From contig MU839079.1 of the NCBI GenBank assembly GCA_030685235.1, forward strand, positions 930,001-994,000: a stretch of DNA of 64,000 nucleotides, written 5' to 3'. The number at the start of each line of letters is the position of its first letter. The first letter of the stretch is position 1. Shown here in pieces: positions 22,761 to 34,837 of this stretch. The notes beneath the pieces are model-generated. The model was not told where the DNA came from. It saw only the letters and a list, made by a program, of their open reading frames with translations, and did no database searches. This DNA comes from Copromyces sp. CBS 386.78. Taxonomy: Eukaryota; Ascomycota; Sordariomycetes; Sordariales; Sordariaceae. The translations under genes and the position numbers were made by a program.

Positions 22761-25700
22761 ATGTTCGGCAGCTCGCGGAGGCATCGGCCGCCCAATCCGG
22801 TATGTCGTCATTGGCCCTTTTTCTAGACCTCCTTTCGGCCTGGCCCTGTCCCCCGAGACAGTGAGACAGTGCCCATTTCGATCATCGTTGTCTTTGTTCG
22901 CGACGCCATGATTCTGGATGTATGACATGGTCGGCGCGCGCTTGCAATTCCACTTTCCTACACTACTACTAGCTCGCTCCACCGGTGCCAGTTGCTGCTT
23001 GATCAATTATCCCTTGTTTCTCCATTCATACCTACCTTCCCCATGCTTTCGCGGATACCCTATGGTCACCGTCCCATCCAGTCCAGTCCCGTCCAGTCGC
23101 GAAAGGAATCCCGATTGCTGACAGCTAGATTCCATGTCGCGCAATAAACAGCCTTTGACCGCGGCGACTGCGAATCCCAATGCTGCCTCCGCCGCCGCCG
23201 CCGTGTTCAAGCGCAATGAAGCTCAGCAAGCCTCGAACCTGTCGGCCGCTGCCGCCGCCACCGCCCTCCGTGCTCGACCCATCACCCCGACCAATGTCGC
23301 CCAAGTCCAGACGAAGCGCACCGTCCGGCGCAGTGCCTCCGTGGCATCCACACGTGCGAACCCCGATACTCGCGGAAGACCAAACCTACGGCGCAGTGGG
23401 AGCTCGAGCTCTATGACCGAACGTACCTTCCGAAGCCCCAGTCCACGCCGACCCGATAGCAGAAACTCCGGACGTCGCCAGTCTCACTCCATCGAAGAGT
23501 TACCCCCTGTTCCAGCTTTGCCCAAGGATGTGGCCACGACCGTTGGAACAACGGGAACAGGCGCGACCCAGAAGAGTGCGCACCGCAGAACACAAAGCCT
23601 GGGCGTTGAACGCGTCCCATCGCAGAAACTGGGGACGGACGATGCTCCATCTTGGTTTGGGCCCGCAAAGGTGGGAGACCTGACAAGCGTTCGGAGAACG
23701 GATCCCGCAATGGCAAGCCCTCCATCGAGTCCACCCCAGATTGCGGTGCATCAGGAAGATCGGCCTGAAAGTCGGGCGTCGTCCATCAACTTCTCGTATC
23801 CAGCCCGGGTTAGGGTCGGCTCACCGCCAGTATCCCCGGCTGATACCCGCAGCACCACCGACTTTCCGGCCCAAGGCTCCCAATCGGCGGTCCAGCCCCA
23901 GCGGTCAAGGGGTTCCCTATTATTAGAGGCGGGGACCCCATCCTCCACTCGACCGCGAGCTTCCTCTGCCTCCGCCGCTGACCAAACATTGGTCTACGAT
24001 CCCAACTCCCGTCGGATGATCAGACGTTCCGACCTCCTCGCCGTTGAACACGCCATCATAGCAGCATCACAGCAACCCACCCGGTCAAAGAAGAAGAAGC
24101 ATCCATCCCAGGCTGGGCAATACCTCGCACAAGGCACCGTGGGTCGTACTAAGAGTAACGTCCCAACAAGCGACCAGACCGGTAATACCGGCACCACGAC
24201 CACGACCAGGACAGCTCCACAGGTACAAGTACCAGCCCCTGTTCAACAATTACCAGCAGTACAAGACTCGCCACAGGAGACCCAAGAACGGCCACCCTCA
24301 CCATCTGCTGTAATTTCCCCAGCTACCCAACCTCAGCCGACTGAACAACCACAGGAAGAGGACTCGGAGGTTGAAGAAGAAGAAGAAGAAATCATCACCG
24401 ACCACCATCACCCAACAACTTCAACACCAATGGTCGTAACTAAGGATGGTCGCCCAATGGTGAGGAGGTTGCCGTCCATTGTGAGGGAGGAGCCGGAGTT
24501 GGAAGAGTCAGAGTCAGATGAGGCAAACACATCGAGGGTCTCTAGTGCTCTCGACTCGGTACCGTCTCGACAGAGGATAGTCTCACATACCCGCTCGCAA
24601 TCAGAACAACAACCAATACAGTCATCTTCCCAAGCTAGTCAACTACCAGTTCGGGCAGCTTCAGTGTCTCAGAGAAAGAACCAACCTCACCGGGCTTCAT
24701 CAATAAGCCCGGCTCGACAAGCACACTTTGGACCTGTTCAAGATACTCTAACTGTTAGGCATTCACCACCACCCCGATCGGTCTCACCACGAAAGTCGGC
24801 TCTAAAGCAGACGAGCCCCGTCCGCGGCCCATCGCCTTCGGATCTCTCGTCGGAAGCCTCATGGAGTACAGACCGGCCCGTGAAACGGAAGAAGTCCGTG
24901 CGGGTAAGCTTCGAAGATGAAACTCAACCAGCCATCGCCGTCGCCGAACCGGCCCCTAAAGAGCGATCGATCTCCCCACCTCTGGCTAGCCCTACCGGTA
25001 TCCGTCGATGGGCAAACGCGGACTTGTCGGCGACACTCGATAATGAGGAGACTATGAAGCCACGACCGGCACTTCCCAGCTTTGGCAGCGTCAGGAATGT
25101 CAGGAAGCCACAGCTACAGGAAGCAAAGGAAGACGAACGACCACTTCGACCGATAGGAGATGTTGCTTACACTGCGCCATACACAACGCCACTTCCCCTG
25201 AGCCCTGTAGCCGAAAGTTTTGCGCAAAGCAGTGACCATGCTATAGGTGGCATGCTGCAAACGGAGGGCGAGGTACGGGTACGAAGTCCAGCTAATATCT
25301 CACGGTTTAGAGAACCGCTTCCACCAGTGGTTACATCAGTGGAGGGAAGTGGATATGCTAGCGACGACAGTGATGGGTCGACCAGTCTTGCGTCCGAGAT
25401 GACAGGCAGCTTATACGACTACCCGAATTTCATGGATCCGCCACCACAGCCACGCCGCAACTCGCTATCCTCACCACAAGTATCTCCCGTCAAGACGGCT
25501 TTTCAGAATGGAAACTCCCCCGCGATCGACTCGAGGTTCGCTCAGGAGGAAGCTCGGCGACGGAATAGTGCTCCGGATATCCCGATCATTTCCTTGACAC
25601 AGCCAACCCCCCCGATGAGCCAGAACGACACGCCCAAGTTCTTTGTGGAAGTTCCCGGTGGGTTTCCCGAAGATTCGGATACGTCCAAGAGTTCGGCCAC

Positions 25701-26218
25701 TGGTATCGAACAGGCTACTGGACAACAGACGACAGGCACTCAATCGCAGCCGGCATCGGAAAGTGAATCGGATGACTCAAGCGTATACGCTGATGCCTAT
25801 GAGGATCTTTCTGAGGCCGAAGGGGAGGGCTTTCAGTCGCTGAACGCTGTTTTGGACTTTCCCGGAGCCAACAACTCCCAACAATATGAAGTCCGTGACA
25901 CCCCGTCGCCTCCCGACCCGCTACGAAGTCTCGTACCGACACTTTCGACCGCCACGACAGCCATTGGATCTCACTCCGGCGAATCGCCTCAAGAGGACGA
26001 CTGGGAGCGGGCCAAGGCTTACTGGAGGAGCCTTACAGCTGAGCGAAGAGCCCAGCTGGAACGTGAAGCCAAGGACGATGCCGGGATCGAAGGCGATAGG
26101 GAAGAAATGAGCGTGCCTGTAAAGAAGCCCAGGAGGAAGAAGTCGGTTGAGAGGAGGAACTCGGAGAGGCAGGCTTTAGCCGTGCAGATGGCCCGGCAGA
26201 TGATGCTTGAGCAGCAGC

Positions 26219-26252
<34 letters not shown>

Positions 26253-26626
26253 GCAGCAGCAGCAGCCTCGGAATGAGCAGCCCCGGAAGAAAAAGACTAA
26301 GGGGAAGGCAAAGGAAACCGCTGCTCCTGCCCCTGTCCCTGCCGCTGCTCGCGTGAGCCCCGAACGCACTTATCAGATTAAGCCTGGCACCAAGTGGGAA
26401 GAGCCTGAGGTCCCCGTAGCGCCGGTGGCATCGACGATGACGATGCGGACTACTATGCGTAGTGCGCCTCCTCAACCCAAGGCTGCCCCCGTGAACGACG
26501 GACCTCGCCTCCGAAAATCCCTGCGCTCCGAACCTCCAGCCGAACGCCGAGCATCTTACCCAGATCCCGCTCCGGTCCCTGCAACATCTCAACTCACGAA
26601 ACGAGAACGTCGTGCAGCTTCGGAGA

Positions 26627-26660
<34 letters not shown>

Positions 26661-28293
26661 CCGAACCTCTACAATCCGCCTAGCAAGCACACATCAGTCA
26701 CACATCAAGCGCCGTGGTTCCACTAGTAGCGAGAGCAGCTTTAAGCGTGCCCGCGCTAGTTCAGCCGGTGGAGGCCTTTCTGCTGGCGGCTTCCCGAAAT
26801 CACTCCGTCCGAACTCGCCTGCTGCTGGATCCGTGGATAGTCGCGGTAGTGGCACTAAGCTTCTCACGTCTTTGCGAGCTATGACGCCCACCAACTCAAA
26901 CTCCAAACTTGACACCCCGCCTTCTAGTAGGGGGACAATGGGTTCAGGCACAGGTATGGGTATGGGTATGCGCACCACGCTGCGTGACTCTGCAGCGAAC
27001 AGTGGTGGAAGGAGAAGTCCTGGCGGTATGAAGATGCCTACACTGGGAAAGAAAGGAGGTGCTAATAAGGAGAAGAGGACATCGACTGGGAGTAAGTTCT
27101 CCAGCCGGTTCGGAGATTCGAGCGACGAGGAGGATGCCGGGTCTGCCAGCAGATTCAGAAGCCGGTTTGACGAGTCGAGTGACGAAGAAGAGGTTATACC
27201 GCCGGTACCGGTGGTTCCATCCGGATTGAAGGGCTCGGCTTCGGCGCCTGCGGCAGCTGCTGCTCGGAGTATGGCTATGGGCAGTATGCGTGACAGACAG
27301 GTGTCCATTGCTGAAGAGGAGGAAGGACGATATGTTAATGGTAATGGTAATGCGCGTGGTAGCGTTGGATCCCTTGGTGGTCATCACAAATTGTCGAAGA
27401 CGGCAAGACTTGGTTCTGCAATCGCGCCTGCGCAAGCAGACTACGACAACGACGTGGCAGCGGGAAACGAGGAGCTTCGCCGTACCCGCTCCGGGCGCGG
27501 CCAGATCCTGCCTACGTCGCAGACGGCTCCTAATGTTCGGACTTCAGAGACTCCCTCGACCGCCGCCTCCGAGCCGCACCGTCCCAAGCGTGGCCTGATG
27601 TCCGTTTTCTCGCGTAAGAAGCACCATCATCAGCACGTCCAGGAAGGTGCCGACGCCATCGCTCGCCCGGAAGCACCAGTGGAGAGTGCTGCGAGGAGAG
27701 ACTCCAAGCTAGAACGGAGCATAGCCGAATTGAAAGGCTTGAGGAACCAAGGCCAAGCCGACCAAGACCAGGAGGTCGATGCTGCCGAGGAAAGGTTGCG
27801 AACACCCGCTACCATCGACACCATCACCACCTCTGATATCAGCCCCAGAAGCCATCCCCATCCCCGTCTCCAAAAACGCGGCTCCAAAATGCCGAGCTTC
27901 TCCCTTCCCGGCCGAAGCGAAAAAGCACCACCACCGCCTGTCGAAGAGACCATGAATGGAGGCGGTATCCCCATGCCAGGATTTATCAGGAGATCCGGCA
28001 CCACCACTGGCACTGCTGGTCTTACCAGTGGAAGTCTCGGCACGAGGTCCATCAGCGGTGGATCTGGGTTTCACCCGAATGGTGGTCCGTTTGCTGCTGC
28101 TGCTCCGGGACCGGGTCCCTGGAGGGCTAGTACCGCTACTGCTTTGTCTGCAGCGGGCACCGAGGTGGGGGTGGTTGTTCCGCCTGTTGAGAGGTCTGAG
28201 ACACCTACCGGCGAGAAGGGAAAGAAAAAGAAGTTTGGTGGTGCTTTGAGGAGGATGTTTGGACGGACGGCGGATAACAACGGCAGTGGGTAG
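22761..28293 (+). CDS. Very large Ser/Pro-rich disordered protein, possibly eisosome Seg1-like
   Basis: I propose exons 22761-22799 and 23152-28293 (1726 residues). The simple alternative is a single exon from ATG 23134 (1719 residues). In the two-exon form, MFGSSRRHRPPNP splices in phase 0 to PLTAATANPNAAS; the intron has GTATGT, a CTGAC branch site 30 nt before the acceptor, and CAG. The protein is almost entirely low complexity. An Ala-rich N-terminus (AAAVFKRNE, LSAAAAATALRARP) is followed by SMTERTFRSPSPRR, acidic patches, an 18-Gln tract, an AlaPro repeat and paired FGDSSDEE/FDESSDEE repeats. It ends in short basic blocks (RGLMSVFSRKKHHH and KKKKFGGALRRMFG). A membrane-cortex scaffold such as Seg1 is one hypothesis based on this composition; I do not claim the family. 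The coding frame itself is certain. Confidence 0.8.
26212..26265 (+). repeat. CAG/CAA trinucleotide repeat encoding polyglutamine
   Basis: Eighteen consecutive Gln codons, CAG at both ends with CAA in the middle, inside the large disordered protein. The interruption pattern suggests an old, partly stabilised microsatellite. Length is likely to vary between strains. Confidence 0.95.
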
Positions 28294-29226
28294 TGTTCTG
28301 CTGCTGCTGGTCTTGCCGTTCAGAGAAAACCTTCCTCTTTAGCAAGGATGCGGGGAGGAGGTGGAGGGGTAGCAGGGGAAAGGAACAAGTTGAGGAAGAG
28401 GCGGTGGTTGGGATTGGGGTAAGGGTTACCGGGGTCGGGGTTGGATACTGCGGGAAGTACGGGAAGAAGGAAAAGAGGATCAACATGAAGTAATGGATTT
28501 GAACGTTTTGGATCTTTGTTTTGAGTAAGGGAAAAAAGAAGCATCCTCCTACCCCCAAAACATGTCAGGGTCGCGAGGGGCCTCTCTATTCTGCTTTCTG
28601 CTTCTCCTTTCGGGTTTTTATGTTTTATTATACCACGCACAACAGAGTTTCCAGACGGACAGACGGACAGCAAAGTCACTTGGTGGGTCGGAGCGGCGGG
28701 TCAACAGAAAAGAACAAGTATGGATGGAGTTGGAGGCACTTTACTTTTCGTTTCTTTCCTTTTCAAGTTATCCTTGACCATTGGGTGATGGACGTCATTA
28801 CTACTACCGGCGCGGCGCGGATGGCTTATCTTTTCTATACCCCCTACAAACGATAGAGCAAGCAGCATGGGAGCAGGAAGACGAAAGTCGGTTACAGTCG
28901 TTTTAAAGCAGGCAAAGCAAGCGAGCGAGTAGTTAGTTAATGTTTATTCTTATTGAGTCATTATTTGTTGGATGGATCACATGTCATGCTTTAAGCGTTG
29001 CCTCAATCATTCGGGAAAGTGGGTGACTTGTCTCCAACACAACCGGCGCCTTGCAAATTATCATCTATATATGGGATCCTAGATTCTACTTTCGACGTTT
29101 TCTAACTTTCATCTGGCTGTTTTTTTCTTCTAAAAAAACACAAAACTATACCCAACTTCTATATACAACAACTCCATTTCCTCCACATCACATAGGTAAT
29201 CTCAACCACAAGCCACCCACTCCCAC
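28294..29226. other. Convergent 3' intergenic region
   Basis: The large protein gene and the glycosyltransferase gene end towards each other. The interval is about 0.9 kb with A- and T-runs and no supported gene. It should contain both 3' UTRs. Confidence 0.5.
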
Positions 29227-32218
29227 TCAACCCTCCATTTTCTTCGCCTCCTTCCTGCTCTCCCCAACGTACCCCATATCGTCTCTCCCGTCTTGGATCA
29301 CCCTCCCCCACTCCACCAACACCCTGAATAAATAAACCTCCTCATCCTCTTTTCTGAGTGCCTTCCCCGCCCACTTGGCCCCTTGCTCCACGATCCACTT
29401 CGCCTCTTCCGCTCTAGCCTTCAACCTGACTTCCCGTCCATTAACCATCGCTCCCCTTGTGTTGCCCAACCGATCGGCAGCCGAAGCTTTCCCTTTCAGG
29501 CCGGTGAAATAAGCGAGGGTAGAGTGGAGGGCGTGGAAGCGGATGTCGACGGGGATGAAGTGCAGGTAGGGTTGCAGGCGGGGGGTGTACCATTGGGAAA
29601 AGAGGGTGGAGGAGAAGGGGAGGTTGGTGGAGCGGAGGGTGGCGAGGAATGTTGGGTGGTTATTTGAGGGGCTAGACTGAGAGGAGCCTGCCGAAAGGGA
29701 GGATGATGATGATGGGAGGGAAGAAGAAAAGGGTGGGTCGAGGATCAGGATGTATTGGTTTTGTAAGGGGTTGGAAGAAGGGGGGAGGGTGGTGGTGGTG
29801 GTGAATTCGCTGGGGTGTGAAGCAGAGGGTGTAACGGATGAGAAGCCGATATCGAAGGGTAAGAGGAAGTTGAGTAAAGAAGTCGGCACGCGCTCATAAG
29901 CCGCGCGGGAACGGACTTCGTTTTGGGGGATTAGCATCAGAGTTTCTGAGGAGGAAGAAGAAGAAGAAGAAGAAGAGTTGACAGAGACCAAATGGACCAG
30001 CCGCTCCTGCTGTCCACCATGTAACATCTCACCATCTACCTGCTCCGCCTGCGCCCCGCGCCAATAAAGCGCCGGCGTCTTCATGTCAAAGTCGCTGGTA
30101 TCCGGCTGGGTGTTTGCTTTCTTCAGAACCTCGTCGAGAGTGGGCAGCGGGATCAAGATGTCGCTGTAGCTGGACGTTTTGGAGCGGCTGAAGACGGGGA
30201 CCAAGTCCCGCAGCGGGGGGACGGCGGGCGCGGTGAAGAAGAAGCTGTGTAAGTGGAAGAGGTCGGATTGGTGGCAGATGGATTGCGAAACGGCAAAGTC
30301 GTTGAGGAAAATGCCGGATCCGCGGGAGTGCGGACGCACGCATGAGAGGCAGAAGTCTCGCACGTCCCAGTGGATGCCGGCGCGGGTGGCGGTGCCAGGT
30401 GGGCAAGTGAGGGCGGTTAGTTCTTGGTATTTGCGGACGGAGATGGATGAAGGTTGTTGGATGTCGAGGGGTTGAGAAGGTGCTTCTTCTTGATCTGTTT
30501 CGTCTTCACGCTTGGTGAGCAACTTGCTGCCAAATCCCTTTTCCTTTGCCTTCTCGGTGAATCTCCTCACGTCTTCCCAGGGCGTGAGCACTCGTGGCCT
30601 ATCATCCAAGTTGATAGGGAGGTCCATGTCGGGAAGGTGTTGTGCGAATTTGTTGACCATCTTGACCAACTCGTCCATGACCATTGCATTTTCCGAGTCT
30701 CTGGATAAGCTGTGCGAAGCTGTGCCATTGGCGACTTTGAGCAACGCGATGCCTGGTTGCTTGGCCACCCGCTGGATGTCATCTCTGATTTTGCTGGGCG
30801 AGATTCCCCAGAAGGGACGGATATCGTGGACGACCTGGTCGAAGTCGTCGATGATGGGTGACTTGTGATCCACGGCGAACTTGTACCACTCATCAAATTT
30901 TGGTGGCGGATCTCTCCCTCCGTAGCGAGCCTTGTACTCGTTCACGGCAACCGGGAGAGATTTGCTGGATGCGGCATGAGTCAAGTACCTGTCGGCGTTG
31001 GTCCGGGCCTTGAAGATCATTGTCTCGATGGGGTGTTCGAACAAGTAGTCGTTCCTGTTGTTGGAGATGGCGACGATGGTGGCGGCGATGATGGAGATGA
31101 ACATGAAGGCAACCAGGATGGTGCGATGGATGAGCACCACTCTTTGTATGTTGTTGGCGTAAACGAAGATCGATGTACCCAAGCATATGAGGACTACGGC
31201 GAGGTAGGCAACGCCGTGCATGGTGTTCTCAGCGCCTCCGGTGAGCTTCAACTTGCCCCATCCGACAACAAGACCAGAAATGAAGGTGAAGATTCCAACA
31301 AGAGACAGCGGTGTCTTCTCGGTAGTCAGAAGACTTGCGGAGACGAACAAGACAGCCACGGCAAAGCCATCCGTCACGACGTCAAAGACGTACAGGGCAT
31401 CGATACCCTTGAAGTGATGGCTTAACGGCACAGAAGGCAGAAACATGCGGAGTGAACTGTACAGAAAGCCGCTGCCGACTGCCGAGGCCAGAAATACCAC
31501 ACTTAGAGACATCAGACGGCTCTTGTTGGTCCTTGCCCAAGCGAGGACGCGCCATAGCAGGATCACAATGACGCCGTCCAACAAGAGACCGAGCCACTGA
31601 AGTGAACGGACAAGGGTGGTATTGTCGAAGCTGGTGCAGATGTAAGTTGACCTCATGTCCTGGGAAGAGGCGAGGCAGGCGCCCAAGGAGATGAGAAGGG
31701 TGGAAATTGTGAGGGACTGCTTGGACTCGGCAACCCAGTCGGCAACATCATCAAATGTGGTTCGTCCCAGGTCATTCTCGTCCTCGGAATCCTTGGTTGA
31801 GGAGCCTACACGGGCTCGTCGACCTGGTAAGAGCTCATAAAAGAGGATTACCAAAGGAAGAAACGCCTCCACGCCGGGAGACGAACACTGCAGGTCCGCT
31901 GTCACTCGATGGAACAGTTCGAGTCTGAAAATGATGGCTGCTATGAGCACTGGGAGAAAGTATCGCCGTGGCCTTTTCGGTAGGCTAGTGGAAGCAGGTC
32001 TCAAGGAACCCCCCTCATCATCTTGTCAAGGTCAGTATTATCGTTGTTGGTGGACCGGAAGTGGTTGACCACTTACCAAACCTCCCGTTGGAACCGGGAA
32101 GCCATTGCCAGAAGTGGCTGGCAGCATATGAAAAAGCTCCGGCTGTCAACAGGACTAATATGGATGAGACCCGCGGTTGTTCTGTTCCAGGTGTAAGTAG
32201 GTATCCGATGTGTAACAT
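29227..32218 (-). CDS. Glycosyltransferase family 90 (CAP10-like) membrane protein (2 exons)
   Basis: Exons 32218-32077 and 32021-29227 join in frame to 978 residues; the 55-bp intron has GTAAGT, CTGAC and AAG. The long second exon has no ATG at its open-frame start (a TTG), so exon 1 supplies the start MLHIGYLLTPGTEQ, which leads into a signal-anchor-like helix. About nine hydrophobic segments follow in the first 330 residues. The C-terminal half is the CAP10 domain, recognisable from CPPGTATRAG, WDVRDFCLSC, FLNDFAVSQS with its His/Ser-rich follow-on, and KTPALYWRGAQ (the KxxxxxWRG nucleotide-sugar motif). CAP10 proteins transfer xylose or related sugars in the Golgi, as for the Cryptococcus capsule. 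Donor and acceptor here are unknown. A serine run (from GAAGAA repeats near 29950) interrupts the domain. The next gene is divergent. Confidence 0.85.
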
Positions 32219-33196
32219 GTGAGGACGGGAGTACTTGGACTTGCCTATTAATTGGTGGCTTTCTATACTATGGCCAAGCCAAAGGAAGGAAGCTACGGCA
32301 CTAGTTTTCCAATTAGTATATGTTTCTAGTGAGCATGCATCTTCATGCACCTTGTCGGCGTCAAAGTCTCAACTCACCAAAACGCCGAGAGCTGTGACCC
32401 TCCAGTCGCCCCGGATGCCATGGAGCTCAAAGGGGCAATTTGCTTGTTGCTTGTAAAATTCAATGCAGAACTTGTTGAACGAAAGTCTGGAAGTGTAATA
32501 AAAAAAGTCTATAGTACGAGTCAAAAGGGAAATAATGCTATCAACCCATGCTCTCCCAAGTGGAAACAAGCTGACATGACGATAGTATGAGAAAGAAGGA
32601 AAAGAAAAGGAACCTCAATGATTAGAAACTAAGATAGCACTCCGCCGACAGAATTCACGGACTGAATCTCAACTCAGCCCCTGTTTCCATCGCCAATAAA
32701 ATCTCCGTTGGGTGGCTCCAGAAGCCTGGGACACGCCTGGAGTTCGGGGATATGACCCCCTTTTTTTACTCCTGACATCTGCCTGCCGGGGGCGGCCGGT
32801 TGTTCGCTAATAAGAGGTACTTGGAGCTATCGCCTAAGTAGGGCAATAGGAAAAGTACCTGCTAACAACTTAATTACCTGCATGGGATGCACCTCTGACG
32901 TTACCGCCACTCCACGCATCCGCGGCTCCCCAAAGTTCGGTTACATTCCCAACTTCAACCAAAAGTTCCATCGAAGCTTGGTGGATTCAGACCCCTTCTT
33001 CCATTTCGTGGTTTTTTTTCTTTCAGCACTTTTTTATTTCTCGACACTCGTTCAAACGCACAGCATACCTCTACAGCTTCAACTGACCAATTCCACCCGA
33101 CATTTCCCTCCGAAACCACTGCCGAAAACACCACCGACCGAACCGGGGCACCGCAACAACCACCCGACAACACCCCACGAAACAAACAATGTCAAG
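32219..33196. other. Divergent promoter region of GT90 and pfa4 genes
   Basis: About 1 kb between two outward starts. A run of T at 32759-32766 and a G/C-rich block at about 32784-32802 are visible. The frame of pfa4 is open back to an ATG at 32882, which would add 105 residues with a hydrophobic stretch; I consider this a leader (see pfa4 entry). Confidence 0.5.
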
Positions 33197-33200
33197 ATGA
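33189..33200 (+). promoter_or_regulatory. Four-codon upstream ORF overlapping the pfa4 start
   Basis: ATG TCA AGA TGA at 33189-33200 has A at -3 and ends on a TGA sharing ATG-A with the main start at 33197. Ribosomes starting here would terminate exactly over the pfa4 ATG. It could limit translation or allow reinitiation. Confidence 0.5.
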
Positions 33201-34645
33201 CCAACCTCCAAACTGGCCCTACCGCCCGCGGCCTCTCACGCTTCGCCATCCCCGCCGTCTGTGGCCTCATCGTCTTTCTTGGCTACTACTCGCAATACCT
33301 CTTCAACACCAGCTCCGACCTCGCTCCCGGCCCTCTCACCCGTCGCGAATCCATAACTTTCAACACCCTCCTCGTCTGCCTCTGGCTGACGTACTACCAA
33401 GCCTGCGCCGTCGATCCTGGCCGGTACAAGTTCCCACCGAAGGAGAAAGAGGAAGATATCACAATAAAAAGAGGAGGACCAGACACAAGAAACGCAAGAT
33501 GGTGCAAAAAGTGCAACGCCCCCAAGCCCCCGCGCGCCCACCACTGTCGGCACTGCGCCCGCTGTATCCCGCGGATGGACCACCACTGTCCGTGGACGGG
33601 CAACTGCGTCTCGCTGCAAACCTTTCCGCACTTTCTGCGGTTTCTGGTGTACACCAACGCCGCGCTGGTCTACTTTGCCCGTCTGCTGTGGGCAAGACTA
33701 TACCACGGCCTCTGGGACCAGCGGCACGTCCCTGCTTATCTGGGTCCCAGCGTGGGAGCCCTACTGGGCTGCACGATGCTGAGCATCGTGTGGTTCGCGA
33801 CGCAGTTCGCGCTGACGGTGTTGCTCGTTACGACGGTGCGGAGCTGGGTGCTGGGCAAGACGATGATTGAGGAGTGGGAGGCCGAGAGACATGAGTCCCT
33901 GTTGGCGAGGTCGTATGATGGGGATGAGTACTGGGGCGCGGATGGAACTGGTAGTGGGTTTGTGCCGGTTAGGGTGGAGTTTCCGTACGATAACGGGTTT
34001 TGGACGAACATGACGCAGGCCATGGGGACAGGTAACTTCCTGAGGTGGCTATTGCCGGTTGGGGGCGGTGGGCCCAAGATTAGCAATGATACGCCGTGGG
34101 AGGGGACCGGGTGGGAGTATGAGGAGAATGGGTTCAATGATCGCGTGGGCATGTGGCCGCCGCCGGACCCGGAGAAGCTGCGCAGGGAGAGGGCGGGCGC
34201 TGGGGGGAAGTGGCCCGGTGCTATGCGGAACCTGAGTGCCGAAAAACCAAAAGTCGAATATTACCGGAGTTCAGAGGATATGAAGGCTGCGTTTAAGAGG
34301 AGGCAACAGGATGATATGAGGAGGAGACAATCAAGAAGACAGCACTCGTCTGAAGAGGACGAGATCATGGCTGAGTTGGAGGAGGACGGGGGGTACGAGG
34401 AACGCTCAAGGACCCGCTCACCACCACAACAGGGTAGGAGATGGATGAACAGCGAGGGTGACACGCTGTGGGATTATGGTGTTGATGTTGACGAGGAGGA
34501 GAGTTATGGATATCCAGGCCAAGGAGTCTCCGAGTCAGTATCGCTTGTCGGGACGGCGACCGGATACGATGAGGGCCAAGGGGATGAAGACGAGGACGTG
34601 CCGCTTGCTGAGCTGATACGCAGACGCAGAGTAAAAGGCAGTTGA
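33197..34645 (+). CDS. pfa4: Palmitoyltransferase Pfa4 (DHHC type)
   Basis: A single-exon gene of 482 residues. DHHC enzymes attach palmitate to cysteines of target proteins; Pfa4 is the ER member and in yeast acts on chitin synthase Chs3. The cysteine-rich domain spans about 103-137 with CKKCNAPKPPRAHHC, CRHCARC and the catalytic DHHC at 128-131 (MDHHCPWTGNC). Four membrane helices are visible: 16-37, 54-71, about 148-165 and about 186-214, two before and two after the catalytic domain as usual. The tail (about 225-482) is long, acidic and disordered, and ends PLAELIRRRRVKGS. The start at 33197 is chosen because the first helix begins about 15 residues later, as in known Pfa4 proteins. Its stop lies 192 bp from the convergent sym1 stop. 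Confidence 0.92.
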   Translation: MTNLQTGPTARGLSRFAIPAVCGLIVFLGYYSQYLFNTSSDLAPGPLTRRESITFNTLLVCLWLTYYQACAVDPGRYKFPPKEKEEDITIKRGGPDTRNARWCKKCNAPKPPRAHHCRHCARCIPRMDHHCPWTGNCVSLQTFPHFLRFLVYTNAALVYFARLLWARLYHGLWDQRHVPAYLGPSVGALLGCTMLSIVWFATQFALTVLLVTTVRSWVLGKTMIEEWEAERHESLLARSYDGDEYWGADGTGSGFVPVRVEFPYDNGFWTNMTQAMGTGNFLRWLLPVGGGGPKISNDTPWEGTGWEYEENGFNDRVGMWPPPDPEKLRRERAGAGGKWPGAMRNLSAEKPKVEYYRSSEDMKAAFKRRQQDDMRRRQSRRQHSSEEDEIMAELEEDGGYEERSRTRSPPQQGRRWMNSEGDTLWDYGVDVDEEESYGYPGQGVSESVSLVGTATGYDEGQGDEDEDVPLAELIRRRRVKGS

Positions 34646-34775
34646 GGATATGAGTGAGGAGCAAGAGCACATAGGCGAATATATAGCTTTATAATACCAG
34701 ATACCCAATGCACATGTCTATTTGTTACCATCTACCTCTAATTCTTGTCCGCTCGGCGCCATAAAGCAACTCGTT

Positions 34776-34800
34776 CCCTTCCCTTCCCTTCCCTTCCCTT
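34776..34800. repeat. (CCCTT)5 tandem repeat
   Basis: Five perfect CCCTT units between the convergent pfa4 and sym1 stop codons, within their 3' UTRs. Confidence 0.9.
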
Positions 34801-34837
34801 CCCATCCCACTCATCTTCTCTGCCTCGGGCCTCCCCT

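Noticed and set aside
26019..27308. Cys- or Leu-run ORFs on the minus strand
   Set aside because: They are the complement of the CAG/CAA and Ala-Pro codon repeats of the large disordered protein.
29227..32004. Start of the GT90 protein at 32004
   Set aside because: The codon there is TTG. A spliced upstream exon with ATG at 32218 joins in frame and gives a better N-terminus.
32882..33196. 105-residue N-terminal extension of Pfa4 from ATG 32882
   Set aside because: The extension is low complexity, and known Pfa4 proteins begin shortly before the first membrane helix, as 33197 does.
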